NCBI RefSeq assembly: GCF_949628265.1
Contig: NC_088787.1
Coordinates: 27,828,501-27,892,500 of the forward strand
Source: Cloeon dipterum
Taxonomy: Eukaryota > Arthropoda > Insecta > Ephemeroptera > Baetidae
DNA length: 64,000 bases
Direction of reading: 5' to 3'
The notes under the pieces are model-generated. The model searched no databases and was not told where the DNA came from. It saw only the letters and a list, made by a program, of their open reading frames with translations. The position numbers were made by a program, and so were the translations under genes. Positions 14,219-27,839 of this stretch are shown here, piece by piece (the stretch's first letter is position 1; every line of letters starts with the position of its first letter).

Positions 14219-17200
14219 GTCGCGCCTCTGATCACCGCTCATTTCGGTGCACACAGCCGGCGCCGCGATAAACTGCACTTGCTCTGATGAGCCTCAATGG
14301 CGAGAGAGCGCTTGCAATCACATAAATTGTCATCTCCACCGATCTGGATCAAAATGATTGGAATTGTGAATGCAGTTTCGCTCAAGTGATGACAATTTTT
14401 CTGCCCAAATAAATCAGCGGACTTATTCTTGCACATAAACATTTCAATCAGTCTGATATTTGTGACTGGCAACTCGTTAATTTTACTCTCAAAAATCAGA
14501 ATAATTTCCAACAGGAATATTCAACAAATTTAAAATAGTGTTTATTTTCTCTCTGTTGAATTGTTATTTTGCGATTATTCCTTATTCAATCAACAACCCC
14601 CCGTTTAGAATGTATTTCAATACGGCATGTAACCGTAGCTTATGAAATACGCCGCTCGTTTGGCCGTATTCACAAGAGTATGTAGCCTGATGAGAATAGC
14701 AAGTCGAAATTTAGCAATGCGATTCGCGTTTCTGGGTCAACTCACCGTCAGCGAGTGGTTCAAATTCAACTGCTGCGGCAACTTTTTCTTATTACACACG
14801 CCGAAAGACATTTCTCCAGAGATGTCCTCCGCTCACAAAGCTGCGAAGTCGAGGCGAGAGGAATTTCCAATTTGAATAAAATTTACGCGCGTCTTGCTGC
14901 ACTCGCCGTAGGCCTCGAGTCAATTTCGCAGCACAATAGCATGTGTGTGCATGTATGTATATTCGGATGTATGTTCATTGATCAAACTTTTAATGCCTTC
15001 GATCCGTGTTTTATTTTCACCTGCGGGTGTACATAATGGCAATACTTTATAAGCCGGTCCGCAATAAAACGTTTCCAGCCGTAAATCAGCCCCATTACAA
15101 TGCAAGCAAGAATAAAAGAACGGCCGGTGACCTCACGGCCCAGTGAAGAAAACAAAAATAGCGACGACAGCGTAAAACCGGTGAATTGCACACCGTGCCT
15201 CTCTTTGAAAGTGAAAATTGCATCAACGTGCTTTTTCCGATTGCTCAATATGCAAATCTGCCGCCGCCGCCACCGCCACTGCTGCTCGTCCTTAACAATG
15301 CAAATTGTGTTCCAGCACAAAGAGAAAGCGATTTTGCTGAGTTGAGGATCAGCAGAGGGGAACATGTTTGATTAAAATTGTTGCACTGCTTCCAGCTTTT
15401 CCCTGAGGCTTTCAGTTTCCGCTCCTTAATGAAAACCGCATTCGAGCATGCTTACAATGCTTTCCTAATTTAGGAATTTTATAAATAACCTGCCACAGCA
15501 TTATCAGCTTCTGCCTTCAAACACGTTTCCAGAACGGTACACAATGTGAGTCGCAACCGTTCTTGAAACGAAATGGAATTTATGGTGTTGAAACTGTTAT
15601 CAAGTTGAAATACACAGCGCTATAGACCTGTTAAATGCAGGCTCAATTTCAGTTTTGTAAGTTAAAAGCAGCAGTGTAATTAAAGGGACGAGTAAAACAT
15701 TAAGAAATTCTGTCGGCTGTGTTAATTTACAATAACTCATCGGTATTTTAAACAGCTTTAAATGTGCTTTTCAGTCAATCTTTGAGATATCAACTTGACT
15801 CCATTGACGATCATTTTGCAGAGAAAGCTGAATTGCGATAGCACCGAGGCAATTTGTTTGCAAGTGCGAATAATTCACTCGAGAGGTGCCACTCTAGCAC
15901 TATTGCCGAAAACGGGCGCAGCCAGTCGAGCGTCAAAGTTTACGGGAAAAAATCGGATAATTTAGACGCAACTTTTTGCCTGTAGCCACGAGTAGCTGCT
16001 GGTGCAGCAGAAGCGTATGTTTAGCAATTTTATCTCCCCGACGCTAATAAGATAGATACGGGAATAAAGTTTAACGACGCAGCTCATTTTGCCGAACCTT
16101 AAAACTCGCAGGGAGAGTTAAAAACGCTCCTAACTTTTGATACAGCAGCGACGGCATCAGAAGCAGGAATTCTGCTCGCCACGTTAAAGGCATACTTGAG
16201 TTTTACGCCGGAGAGGACAGGAAAATATGCCTTGGAAAGTATGTCGGTCGGTGCAGCGGAAGAGCTCGGCTGGAAAAGCAGGCGGTGAGCGTTCAAAAGA
16301 AATAATTTCTTTTTCAAACTGACTCCTTTTCTTTTCATGCTCTCTCCCCCGTGCTCTCCGCGCCCAAGGAGCACGTGTCGAAAGAGTCGGAAATTCCCAT
16401 TGCGAGAGCAAGAGACCAAGATGACGCGCTCGCGAGAGTGAGTTAATGGCGCCTTTTTTGCGGAGCCGATGCAAATGCACCACGCCGCTATCTCGCACTG
16501 CTGCGAGCGAGTCCATTTTGGGCGGCAATTTCCTTCGTGCAGGAAGTCTGTTCTAAGCCCCGGTAAGAATGAGAGATGATGAGCACTTGCCGAGACAATG
16601 CGCGGGCCAGGGGGAGCGAAAGAAAATATGATTCCGCTTCGGTTGTGCCATTTTCCACGCGCACACTTAATTCTAATGCAAACAAAAGTTCGCTTCCTAT
16701 CTCTCTCGTTTTGCTCGAGATGATATCTGTGCGTTGCAGCAAAATAATGGGCCTGGCGTGTTCAAGCGCGTGCCAGGGAGATTTAAAATATTAATTTAAC
16801 TGGCGTAACAACGACAAAAGGAGCCGCCCGCTCCACCCCCCGCGTCGAATTTACTCGCGTATTTGCTCCGGCGGGGTGCATTCATTCGCCCTGCCAGCTA
16901 CATCATCAATTTTCTACCTTGGCGGGGCTTTGCGAGCGAGCGAGTTGGGGATCAGCGGCACGTATGAGCTTCTTGCGTTATGCACGTCTTATTCCATTGA
17001 GGCAACGCCGGCAGGAGACAGTTTCATTTCTGAATTTGGACGATTTAATTCTGTGCGATTCACATGTCAAAGGCAGCTTGCCATCTTAAATTCCCTCTTT
17101 GAGCAGTGAATGTAAACATGCGTTGACAATTTCCCTCAAGGAGCTGCTGCGATTATGTAAATTGCGAATTTCGTGGCCTGAATCATAAAATTAGTCGACG

Positions 17201-17369
17201 GTTCAATTACGGAGCAATTTAATTCCTTGTTTGTCGCCAACATATTGATTTTATAACATGAAATAATGAATTACCCAAATTAACAACATATTAACATGTA
17301 TAACTGAAAGACTTTAAGCGTGAATGAAAATCAAATTTTTTTACTCAATCAAATTAATAATTTTCTTTG

Positions 17370-18925
17370 CTACGGGTTTGGGTGTGGGCATCGTTTGTGC
17401 GGCTTGGGCAGTTCGCAGTAGATACGAGCGGAAAGACAGGTGAGCAGGTCGCTCAGACTCTCAAACATGGACGCCCTGTAGTAAGGGTTGTTCTGCAGTG
17501 TCTTGACCGCGACGTGACGCAAATCAACCAGGTTGCTTGGCAAGTTGATCTTGTCCTCAAGCAGCTTGCGCCACACCAGGTGGTGCATAGGCATGTCAGT
17601 ATCTACGTGCACTAAGTGGTCCTCAGCATCTGGGTCGTCAAAGTTGAGCAGGCAACCAAAGCTGGTGAGCACCGCACGCTGCGCAGCACCGAGTAGGCGA
17701 CATTCTGCAAAGGTTTGCCGCAGCTCCTGCATACTTAGGAGGCCGGCTGGCAGCGGCAGCGTCGAGTGGAACTTGACGTGGCACTTGTTGAAGGTGTTTA
17801 GGAATTCTTCGTGGTACACGTCACACAGGTGTTGGTACTGGTCGCTTGAGAAGCCGCCCACGGAGCAGTTGTAGATCAGGCTGACCAAATCTGTGATCGG
17901 GCGCGTGAACTTGGCGTTGCGGAATTTGCTGATCTTGCAGGCGATCGGCACGCGGCGGTCGTCATACGAGAAGAGGAAGTTGGCTGCATCACAGTCTACG
18001 ACGCAGAGTGCGTTAATTTGTGTGGCACTGGCTTTCATCACGTCTTCAACCACCTCCCAGAGACCAGTCATCAACAGTCGGACGACTGGTACAACATCTT
18101 TTCCCGGCACTAGCATCTCCTGGTTCAGCATAGGGCCTACTGCCGAAAAAATGTGGGTGGCCATCTGCAACTGATATTTGGAACTCCCGATAAAGCATTT
18201 GATTGGACCCCTAAACATAACCTTTATACCTGGGAATAGAAAACCGGGTTGTATCGCTTGCTGAAAAAGGTCTCAGGCACCAGAGATGGAAAGCACTGCG
18301 GAATGCTCAAGTTGTGGTTGTTGCCACGTCGGTTCAGATACACACTCAGCCCATGCAGGTGGGCCAGGCTTTTGATTGCCAATTTGAGATGGATCATGTC
18401 GTACGGCGGCTGGCAGGGCTCGTAACCTTCGTTGATCAGGTCCTCGATTATAATCAGGTCGGTAGAGCCCTTAACGAGGCAGCAGGGCGAAGACTTTGCC
18501 GACTGGCGCAGCGCCTCGTCGTCATGGCTTCTGGCCAGGAAACAATCAGGCACAGGAACCTTGGACTGGTGGTAAGGCAGAAACTGCTTCACCTTTGGCA
18601 TTACGCAGCCGAAGAACAGGAGCTCCTTACGGAATGTTTCCTTCTCTGTCTTGCTGGCGTCGTTTTTCACATAGCGTAACTGGAAGTTGACAGTGAACCT
18701 CTCGTCGTCGACGCGGTAGAGAACGCGCAGATTGTAGCCTGTTGTGCTGCGCAGGGGCGACGCTTCGTAGTTGAGAACCCTGGTGGAGCAATCTTTCGTC
18801 TCTGAGTCACTATCCTTGGACGAGCGGTACGTGGCCACCGCAACCTTCAGGTCGGAAGATGTTAACTCAGGAATGGTGATTCTATCAGGCTTATTTTCAG
18901 AGACGTCCACAGCCCAGTATGCCAT
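17370..18925 (-). CDS. EcKL/CHK kinase-like protein, probable pseudokinase
   Basis: This is a two-exon gene: exon 1 is 18925-18230 and exon 2 is 18170-17370. A 59-nt intron (18229-18171) starts GTATAA and ends ATATCAG; an in-frame alternative acceptor six bases on ends at 18165. The product is about 498 residues. Family marks are a conserved 'IIIEDL..EGYE' segment at residues 158-169, an 'LAHLHG' helix near 187-192, and the catalytic-loop region at 285-300 followed by 'DL' at 325-326. The family phosphorylates small molecules such as ecdysteroids and has been linked to insect detoxification. Here the Brenner signature HGDxxxxN reads VVDxxxxN (residues 289-296) and the metal-binding DFQ reads KFR (314-316), so catalysis is doubtful. 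The frame is otherwise intact over almost 500 codons, which argues against a decayed pseudogene. It stands alone in a gene-poor region. Family assignment is firm; activity and substrate are unknown. Confidence 0.88.
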
Positions 18926-18989
18926 TTTAGAGAGAATTCTTTTAAGAAGAATTTTGCAGAGGACTAGTACGGAATTGGGTAAGGTTTGA

Positions 18990-20150
18990 AATAAACAACA
19001 ATTTGTAACAACAGTTACAATGAAATATTTATATTACGCAACAAATGAAAATCCAACACTAGCGGCGAGTGACTTAGAACTAAAAAATTTAAATCCCATA
19101 GAGAGATGACACTCAACTAACACACAACAATAGATATTTGTGAGGAAAATTGGCGACTAGTTTCTGAATTTATTTGCAAAGCCGTTTTTGCACAGATAAT
19201 CTAATTAGCCTTTAAATTGTATTGGCAGCAAAAATAATAATTTTAGAAACATAATAAAGAGATTTCAGGGCAATAATTTTAAAATTCCCGTAAAATGTAA
19301 TTTTGGAACTTCTTTTGAGCTGTCTTTCATTTTATTCTTTTACTCTTTGCGTTCACTTCCAAACGAATGGCAAAAACTCTTATTGTCCTTAGCAGAACCA
19401 AAGTTTGCCTTGTGAAAACAACCTAATTCGGTTTTGCTTGATTAAAATGCCGAACAACGAACAAAAGGCAGCGCCTTAGTTCGACAAAACGTTTGTAATC
19501 TGAACAAAAGCGGCGCCGGCGAAGGAGTCTGAATATAGCGACAGGGTCGCGCACCGGCAGCGTGAGACAAGATTAAACTTTCGCGAAACCTATCATCTTC
19601 ATTCTTAGGCGCTCCGCGAGAGAGGCAAAAAGCCGTTGGTTTTCGCGCTGGAGACGTCACCGAGGGGCTGCGCGTGTAAATTACATGGTGCTAGAGCAAG
19701 GCCGTCACAAAAAATAAGCCTTGCTCGGCGCTAATGAATCCTTGCAGCCACCTTCCACTTTAACTACAACGCCCCGGCAGTGTGCTTTATGTCACACGGA
19801 GCGAGCACACGGAGCGAGCAGGAAGAAGTTTAATCCGCACGGCCCCTTTCACGGCACCATTTGGCACCAGATACTCACACGCCCCGCACGATGCAGGCCC
19901 CCATACCCACGCATGTGACACGACAGGACCCTCTTGGGAAGAGGCTTTCGGCTTAACGCACTAATCGAATCTGTGATTGTGGCAATTAACACTGTTGAAA
20001 ACACTCGAAAAGCTCACCTATGACATCACTTAATGCCCGCTGAAAAGGCGAAATACACAATTTCAAAAAAATATTCAGTATTACATAAAAGGCCTGTGAG
20101 GTAAAAATTAGTGTTTTGAACGTCCATAGTTTTCTATGTTGGTTTCATGG
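18990..20150. other. Non-coding interval upstream of the EcKL gene
   Basis: AT-rich sequence follows the EcKL start, with a GC-richer patch at about 19440-19960. The open frames in that patch are short and overlap on both strands with no recognisable domain. It presumably includes the EcKL promoter, but I see no clear TATA box or other core element. Confidence 0.5.
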
Positions 20151-20256
20151 ATTTGATTTTTGTATAATGGCGGCTAGTTTGGGACTTGGGACACGACAAT
20201 TTAAAAAACATTGGTTAGTTCAGCTCTGTAACATGGTTGTCTAGCTAAAACTAGCC

Positions 20257-20451
20257 ATGAGCGACGGTCAGAAGATGACCTCCACGGGCAACCCCGCGGC
20301 TACAAACGCCCCTGGGGACCCGAATGCCACGCAGATGGTAGACGATTCGACTCGCTTTTCACTTGTCGAGTTCTCCAAAAATTTGGACGAGCAAAATGAT
20401 GCTGGAGAAAATGTGCCCACGAGAGCAACCAGTGTTACAGTTCTATTTTAA
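20257..20451 (+). CDS. Possible small protein or first coding exon (64 codons)
   Basis: A short open frame starts in a good context (GCC before ATG) and encodes a hydrophilic peptide beginning MSDGQKMTSTGNP, rich in Asn, Asp, Thr and Ser. Its base composition is more GC-rich than the AT-rich sequence on either side. An AATAAA overlaps the stop codon, and a copy of ATGGCGGC, common near housekeeping starts, lies about 90 bases upstream at 20167. The peptide has no signal sequence or membrane segment. I do not recognise it. It may be a small single-exon gene, a first exon spliced elsewhere, or chance. There is no neighbour that helps. Confidence 0.3.
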   Translation: MSDGQKMTSTGNPAATNAPGDPNATQMVDDSTRFSLVEFSKNLDEQNDAGENVPTRATSVTVLF

Positions 20452-20459
20452 ATAAAGAA

Positions 20460-23400
20460 CTACATATACGTAGCTAGATAAATAAATTTCAATCCTTCTT
20501 CTATTCTGTATTTCCCTATTCAATTGTCGCTCGTTTATAAACAAAATCCTCTGATTTTTGTTGCTGATTTGTATAATGCCTTACCAATTTTGCTGCGGCT
20601 TGAACCCCGTTACAAACAATTTGCTAGTTCCTTGAAGGATTTTTTGTACTTGCGAAAGTTTTACTCAAAGAGAGAGTATTTTTATTGTAAGTCAAAGAAC
20701 TGAAATTGTTGAATTTCTAACTTGTTACATATTTTGAAATAATTGTTATTTAGCAATCAGTTTGGGTGCATGTGAGAACATCATCACCTGTGTGTACTAC
20801 CATGCTAAAAGTCAAATAAATAGAGTTTGAATTAAAAGTATTATCCGTATTTTATGGGGTTGAAATTCAACAACAAAATTTACCGTTTAGTAACTTAGGT
20901 TAATGATTTTGAGAACTCCATTTTTTGAGAGATCCTTTCATGTCTAAAATTTTGTAAGAAAATTAAACACATTCTTGCAAAGTCATTCTCTTACTCCCAA
21001 AGTGGGCAAACTTTGTCCCTCGGGTGGACCACCACTTGAGTCTCGAGTTTCCGAGGCTTGCATATTAGAGGGTCCCGCGCGCGGAGTCGAGCACAACTCG
21101 TTCGCGTGTATGTAATTACAAGACGCAGGCCGACGTCGTCTTGTCGTCTTCTCTTGTGTGTGCGTGCGTTGTGAACTCGCAGCATCTGATAATACAGCCC
21201 CACAGCTGCATCAGGCAATCATCTCTTATTCTGTTATTCCGTGCATCAAATTATGTTTTACGTGCAAATAACGCGCCCGCCCACCCGTCGGCAACCCGCT
21301 TTTCGAGCCTCTGGCGGTGCTAATTTTGTGCCGCAGCTGGGATCAAAGGGAGCAAAAAGTTGGTCACCAAACAAACAAACAAATGAGAAACTCCAACAAG
21401 ACGCTTTTTCATACCCAAGGTGCGCTCAGGCTGAAGGTTCTCGCAGCACAGAGAGGAGGAAGCGAGGGCTTTTAGGGCAAGCAAACTTGCGTCAACTTGT
21501 TTATCGCGGTAGAAGTTAAAAGAAAGTATTGAATTGTACATGAGAACGCACACACCACTTGAATTGTCCTTTTTCGCTTAAATTTTAAATGGTCTAGAAC
21601 AAAAATAATCACGTTAAAACAATTTTAATATTGCAATCCAATTTGCAGTCAAAAATTAATAGAGCAGCTGTGTTTTCAACACTATAAAAACACCGTAATC
21701 TACTTAACATTTTTAACTCTGCTACGCGCATTCGAATTAATTAGTCAACGCTCGCTGTTTTGTGGGCCAAAATTTCAGTCGGCGGATCACGAGGCAAACA
21801 CAATTAAATTCGCGAGGTGAAAAGCGGGTGAATTTGCGAAATAATTCGCACTTGGCAAGAGGCAAACAAGCGAAATGCGTCAGGCAAACAAACACGCGCG
21901 TGCAGATTTGAAATTCTCATTTCTCTGCCACCCGCTTTTTATATGAAATTAGGTAGATTTTAATGAGAAGCAGGGTCGTACAAGCGTAAACTGGCAATTT
22001 TGTGTCATCTCGGCTGCGACGCAGGCGGATCATGAGCTTGCAAGAGCCACCTTATTAATTACAACAACATCGTCGTGCACTGGCTTTATTATACAAATAC
22101 ATATACACGCGCTCGGTGGACGCTCATTAAAACGCGTGGGCCGACTCCACGCAATTCCACTGTGCAGAATTTCTACGGAGCGCAGCGTTTTGCGGCTCGG
22201 CTCCTTTCAGGGGTCAAATATTCGCAATCGTCCTTTGCGGCCGTTTAATTTGCGCACGCTTGTAATTAAAAAGGGATGAAAATGTTTCTCTCCCTCACAA
22301 GCATTTTTCTACGTTTTATTTGTTGTTTTAATGTACTTTTAATTTACGCTGGAATAATTACCATTTCCTCGTTGGACCCGTTAATTGCCGCATTACATTA
22401 AAAAACTCGTTTAAAAAACTTGGCGATTTAATTTAGGATAAATAATAAATTTTTCGCCAAGAACGCCGAGAAGTAAACTCTACACGTGAAAACTTTCGGT
22501 GGCAATTTAAATGCGAATATCGATCGTTCTTGCCGTCCCCAAGTGCCACCACGCTCAGCGTTTTCAAATTGCATTTCCGAAACTCGAGACTGCCGGCTCT
22601 CGACTAATTCAGCCAAAAAGCGATTTTCCGGCGCGGAAAAGTACGATTCCGGCATGTTTCGCCGAGAGGGATCACGTTTCCTGTGCTCTTTGGCGCCGTT
22701 CGACTCCGCTGGCGATTATTCAGACGCGTGCGGCCGACGCGCAATTAGCAATTGCCACGCGACACCAGCGAGAGAGTAAAGTGCAACTGGATCCCGAAAG
22801 CACTCTCTCAAAACTCGACACCGGCAGGCGAGAATGCCGAGGGAAGAAGGCTGCTTCCTCTCCATCAGGAAATGATTGAATACATAAAAGTACCTGCCGA
22901 GTAATAGCATTTTGCCTTCGTCCCAGTGTGTGCACGCAGTGGAGCGTGAAAATTCGCGATGTAAATTTTTGCAGGTGCGACGCAGTGTTGGAATATTGAT
23001 TCTTCAACACGGCTTTGATCTTCAAGTCAGAATTGAGTTGTCTGGATTTTCCATGTATAAGGAACAAAAGCCTTTTTGGCAACGAGTTTCGCCAGAGGGT
23101 TAAATTGAATTTAAGCACAATTTTCATCCATAAAATCGCAATTGATTCCGTTAAAATTACTTTAATAACGACGAAATTTAAATCGAAACAACTTGGAATT
23201 CAGCATGTTACGCATGGATTTGGTGGTAATCAATAGTCCACTCAAGGGGTTCTAAATCCTCTGAAATTACAGCGGTCGGGGTGCGTGTCTCCTTATGCAA
23301 ATACCGTTTGCGTTTCGCCGTTTGTTTCACAGATGAGGGGCGACTGAGAAACAGGTTCTCCATCCAGCTCGTATATAGAGGAAACTTGTGTTTGCTCGTC

Positions 23401-26400
23401 AACAAAGTGGCCCTCCAGGTTCCCCTTGCGGCGCAAACAAAATCTCCAACTGGCCAAACAAGCGAAATTACTTAATCGACAGGCGAAATCTGATATTATT
23501 TCCAATGCAAGCCACTGAGGCTGCTCGGTATTTGATCACTACATAGCGCCTGCTTTCTCTCTGCCCGGAGTGCTTGAAGGGGCGTGTTAAAAATCCTAAA
23601 AGAAGGCTTCAATTTTCACTTCACCAGGTTGGGATGATTTATCATTTGAGGAATTCCGAGAGAGTTCAATTGTATGTTGTAGTACCATTTATTGAATTAA
23701 TTGCACGAGGAAACAAAGCTATCAGTGCTTCTTGGGAAAGTTTCAAACCAAGCACTTGGAGATTGTGAAAATTTGGTGGCTTCTTGACAGTGTCAACGCT
23801 CAAGGAAAACATGAAATCACGTAATCGTCTTAACGCTGCAATGGCGTTAAAGCTAAACAATTCAACTCGAGCCTGCACCGTCGACACAGACTTTTCTATT
23901 TTTCACATCCCGGTGGCATGAAGGCCGCCGCCTGAGCCACCGCATCGAATGCCAGCCAGCGAGCGACGAGGCTGCGGTTTTCTCCCCCTTTCCGCGCCGA
24001 GCTAGTTTTCAAAAAGCGTAAGTTAAAATCCGCTTAAATATTAATGAAAATTGATATTGTGTGGCTGCGAAAGCGCTAGGCTGGCTTGTTTGGCATTGCT
24101 AATAAGCAGCACGCGCGCGCGCGCCTTGTTTGCGGGCTAAGCCGCAACACACCACTTCACTGCTGTTTACATTCACATCTGCACTCGAGAGTTTATCAGA
24201 TTTTCAACTCGGCAATCGATCCGCGAGCCGAATTCCTCACTCCGCGGATGATAATCTCGCGGCAGCTGACTGCTTAAGGGATATTATTAATTGGGCTTTT
24301 TCGCTGCTCTGTGCGAACGTATAACTCGATCAAACTTCTGGTAGCGCGTCGGCTGGTTGGCTTGCAAACACAACGGTTTGCTGCAGGAATTCCCTCGAGG
24401 AGGGAGTGAATTTTCCCTGCGCCGTTTGCAACTCCAGAGACTAGCGTGCATGTAAAATGAAAAAGCCGTAATTCTTTAATTTAGTCGTCCCTCGAGGCGG
24501 GCTAATTGCGCATAGTTCCAGCATGATTCCGTACCCAACTTTTCCGACTTATCGCTTTACCCGCATTCCAGAACTCGTACCAGCATTAAGAGTAGAAATT
24601 TTCTAGGGGGTAAAACGGCCTTTCGCCGGCGCTATTGATCACGAATAAACTAGTGACGGCACTGATCCTTGTTAACGATCTTTTTATCTTGACGGGAATG
24701 CATACTCAAATAGTAATTCAATTTCGGTTCGTCAGCCCCTCTCGGCTCTTTCAAATTAACAAATTAAAAATTCCCCCTGCGAAAAGTTGGCCAAATATTT
24801 GCCCTTGGAAAAATGGGAATTTTACACAACCCGACGCACCAAAAGGGACGAGTTTGACGGTATCTCAAAGACAGCAGCATTATTCGTTCAATTATGGAGT
24901 GCGTTCTCCATAAATTTACGAAGAACCGTATTAGTCAGACAACCGTGCATAAATCCCTGAATAAGACATACCAGTTGTTAGCTATTTATTCATCGACACA
25001 CAGTTGCATTGGGAAATATTTTCCCTGTCAATTTATAAAATATACGATTTTAAAATTTTTTAATGTTAAATTTAGTACAGACATGGTGATTTTCTTTGAA
25101 AATAAATTAATCAACTTTTTACGACTTACTCCTACGATTTCAATTATGGCCAAATATTTCTCAATATTAGTTCAGAGGCAGACTGCGTTCGCACCAATTC
25201 TGAGCAATTTAATCAATATGACTGTCTTGCTTACGGCTTCGTCGATTTTCACCGCAATTGAAAAATCTCACGTAAAAAAATGGGCAAACAAGTATAATTG
25301 CGTCGTGCAGCCGCGCCAAACATGTATAGCTGGCTCGTTGGCTGGAAATAAAAATCGCGCAGAGTTGGCAGGCTGCTCGTCGGCCAAGTTGGCCATTGTG
25401 AGCGTGCCGTTATTGACTTTGGTCTGCTCGGCGTTTGTGAGTACTGTGCGGTGCGATTTGATATTCCGAACACAGAGCAGGGGCAGACAAATGGAAACAC
25501 GCCATCACCAAGACGAACCGCTCCGAATAAGTCTGTGATATTATGCTGATGTCCAAAGAGAACCAAAAACCTCCTTCGACTGGGGTTTGGGTAAAAATCA
25601 AATAATTACCCAGCACTAGCACCCCTGAACACACTATTGGTAATTGTGCGGGCGCCATTTTAATATGCCGTCATTTACTAAAACTACAATTTTTCTAAAA
25701 CAATAGTAAATTGGATTAAAATATAAAGCTGTATTGAAAAGAACAATCAAAGAAGTTCCGTAATAGCAGCAACGAAGTGGCAGAAGTTGCAGAATGTTGT
25801 CTAAAATCTTAACAATATTTTTACTTCGTTTGTTGGTTCTTAAAAATTTCCTTTGTATTTGGATAGTGTGCACATGCGCAACTATTATAAAATTATTTTT
25901 AAGAACCATATAATATATGGTCCAAGTAAGGATGATTTTTTTGCAGCTACTTTCAAATAGCATCCCAAAATTAGCAATATGAGCAAAAAGAAATTTCTGA
26001 AGGAGTAGGGAAAATAGTGATCATTGCTGGTTCCTTTAAGTCAATGACTCCACTTACTTAAATGTTACAAAATTAATTAATTGTTGGTGCTGATGGTGCG
26101 GTGGATAACTATAAGTGGGGGAACAAAAAATATATTCGCCGCTGCAAGACTAGTTCAAATTAAATTTGCAATTTTCCAGTAATACAGTTACGTTATTGCC
26201 GAAAAGAAAGTGTCGAGAGCATTTAAATTTCTCACAAAGCATGATGAAGCATTTTTACATAATTTACGGTTACATGTATATAAGTCTCATTAAAAGAGCA
26301 TTTTTAATCCCACTTTTGCTCGTTAGCATGAGAAATTGAATAAAATGCATATAAAAAGCAGCTGCTTTCAAAGAAAATAAAAATCGCAGCGTGATGGAAA

Positions 26401-27780
26401 GGCAAACATTAAAATGCACTTAATTCTGTGCTCACTCGGCTTGCACGACCGCATTAGCACTGAGTGACAAGATTTGCTGCCGTCGGGGTGAAAAATGAAT
26501 TCAGAATCACGCGTTCTAACAAGCAAGCGCCCTTTTCCAGCAGATTCCGACTGTATAATGATGGCCACGGGCTGCAACAGTACGAGCCGCTTTTAAATGA
26601 GAAAAGCATTCATCCACGGAATAGAAAAACGAGAGGTGGAAAGAAAGGCAGCCGGGGTGCTAAGTAAAAAAGCGGATTTGCGTGAGCGCAGCTCGCGATT
26701 GATTAAAATTCACCCTCCAAAGAGTGCATGTGTAATCACCGAATTGCGCGACAGTCTGCATGCGATATCAGCGTGAGTCATCGGCCGGCCAGCCGCTTTT
26801 TCATGTGACCCGCTGCTGCAAAGAACGACTTTTAAAACACAAACGCTATGCATGTTATGTGTGTCGACCACGTGCTGGATGTCAGAACGGATTTCACAGG
26901 CAGCCAAGCGAAATGGAAACAAAGGGTTAAATATTGATATTGATTGTGTCGCACGCTTTGAATCTGGAATATAATATAATAATGCTATCAGCGATAGCGC
27001 GAGACATTAGTTATTAGGGTTATGTTGAAAATACCCAGTAAATTGAGAGTGATTTCCATCGTGGATAAATGGTGTCAGCAGCATGAAAAATAAATTGGCA
27101 TTGATTTTAACAATGTGTGTCTGTATATTTAAAAATATCATTTTCTTTGTTGCATAGCGTTTCAAGAATTTGCTTTCTAATTTGAGTTTATGCTGGAAAT
27201 ATGGTCGAAATAGCGCGCTTTTGTCTGATGTACCTTAATTACTTATGCAAACTGTAGTTTCCCCTTCAGCGTTGAACAACAAACCAACTTGCTATCCTCT
27301 TGTTGCAATTTCAACTCGCAATCTTTTCCACCATTCCACCCCTTGCAGCAGGCTCAAATTCAAGGCCTCATCGCTGGCGTTACCTTGCGCGTTGCTGTTT
27401 GCGGAAACTTTTGCCCGCACCTTACCAGAACAGCGAACGCGTCGGTGGGAATTGCAATTACCGCGCGGGGCGCAGGTGGCCCTACGTTTCCGTCAGCTGT
27501 GCATAATCCCTGCGTGCAAAACTATACCGATCCGACACCGGGGTACTCGGTCGGGGGCTCAACAAAAAACAACCCTTAAGTAAGCACCCCGCTTCTTGAC
27601 TTTCTCGCCAAACTCACTCTCGGCGGCATACAAAAGAAGCAGAAGTCCTCTCTGCACGCGAAAAAATATTCCCAGCGCGCTTTAATCAGTCAAGCGCGAA
27701 CAAAAGAATGCAGAAGAAAGAACGAAATAAAGAAAAGAAAGAAGGCCGGTTAGGTGGGCACTTCATTAAAACTCTCACAC
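20460..27780. other. Gene-poor non-coding region
   Basis: I see no coding sequence I can defend. The longest open frame, 214 codons at 24894-25538 on the plus strand, has the Lys/Ile/Phe-rich, domain-free composition of a chance frame in AT-rich DNA. A (CG)n run lies at 24112-24124. Confidence 0.5.
24112..24124. repeat. Short alternating CG run
   Basis: About 13 bp of alternating C and G in otherwise AT-rich DNA, a sequence type able to adopt Z-DNA in principle. No gene association is visible. Confidence 0.8.
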
Positions 27781-27783
27781 ACG

Positions 27784-27810
27784 CTCTCTCTCTCTCTCTC
27801 TCTCTCTCTT
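27784..27810. repeat. (CT)n microsatellite beside a CpG-rich block
   Basis: A CT dinucleotide run of about 27 bp lies directly left of the CpG-rich segment at 27840-28250. Read on the minus strand it is a GA run just downstream of that putative first exon, a common arrangement for GAGA-type promoter elements. Confidence 0.85.
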
Positions 27811-27839
27811 TCGGGGAGGGCAGGCAGCCACTCTCTCAC

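Larger units (their letters stand above)
1..17369. other. Gene-poor non-coding region
   Basis: I see no coding sequence that I can defend here. Open frames on both strands are short, overlap one another in several frames, and have the mixed composition expected by chance; none shows a recognisable domain or a chain of phase-compatible splice sites. The DNA is AT-rich, with scattered simple repeats at 3187-3200, 6381-6394, 10703-10736 and 11537-11555 and a perfect small hairpin at 14195-14218. The region may be intergenic, or intronic to a gene whose exons lie outside the window. I found no convincing tRNA or rRNA gene. Confidence 0.6.

Noticed and set aside
18218..18224. Apparent frameshift plus stop splitting the EcKL gene
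   Set aside because: A 59-nt GT-AG intron (18229-18171) restores the frame exactly, so it is a splice junction, not a mutation.
17533..18679. Plus-strand open frames opposite the EcKL gene
   Set aside because: They are antisense shadows of the EcKL coding sequence, with no domains of their own.
24894..25538. 214-codon open frame on the plus strand
   Set aside because: Lys/Ile/Phe-rich composition in AT-rich DNA, no recognisable domain and no flanking exons; chance is the simpler reading.
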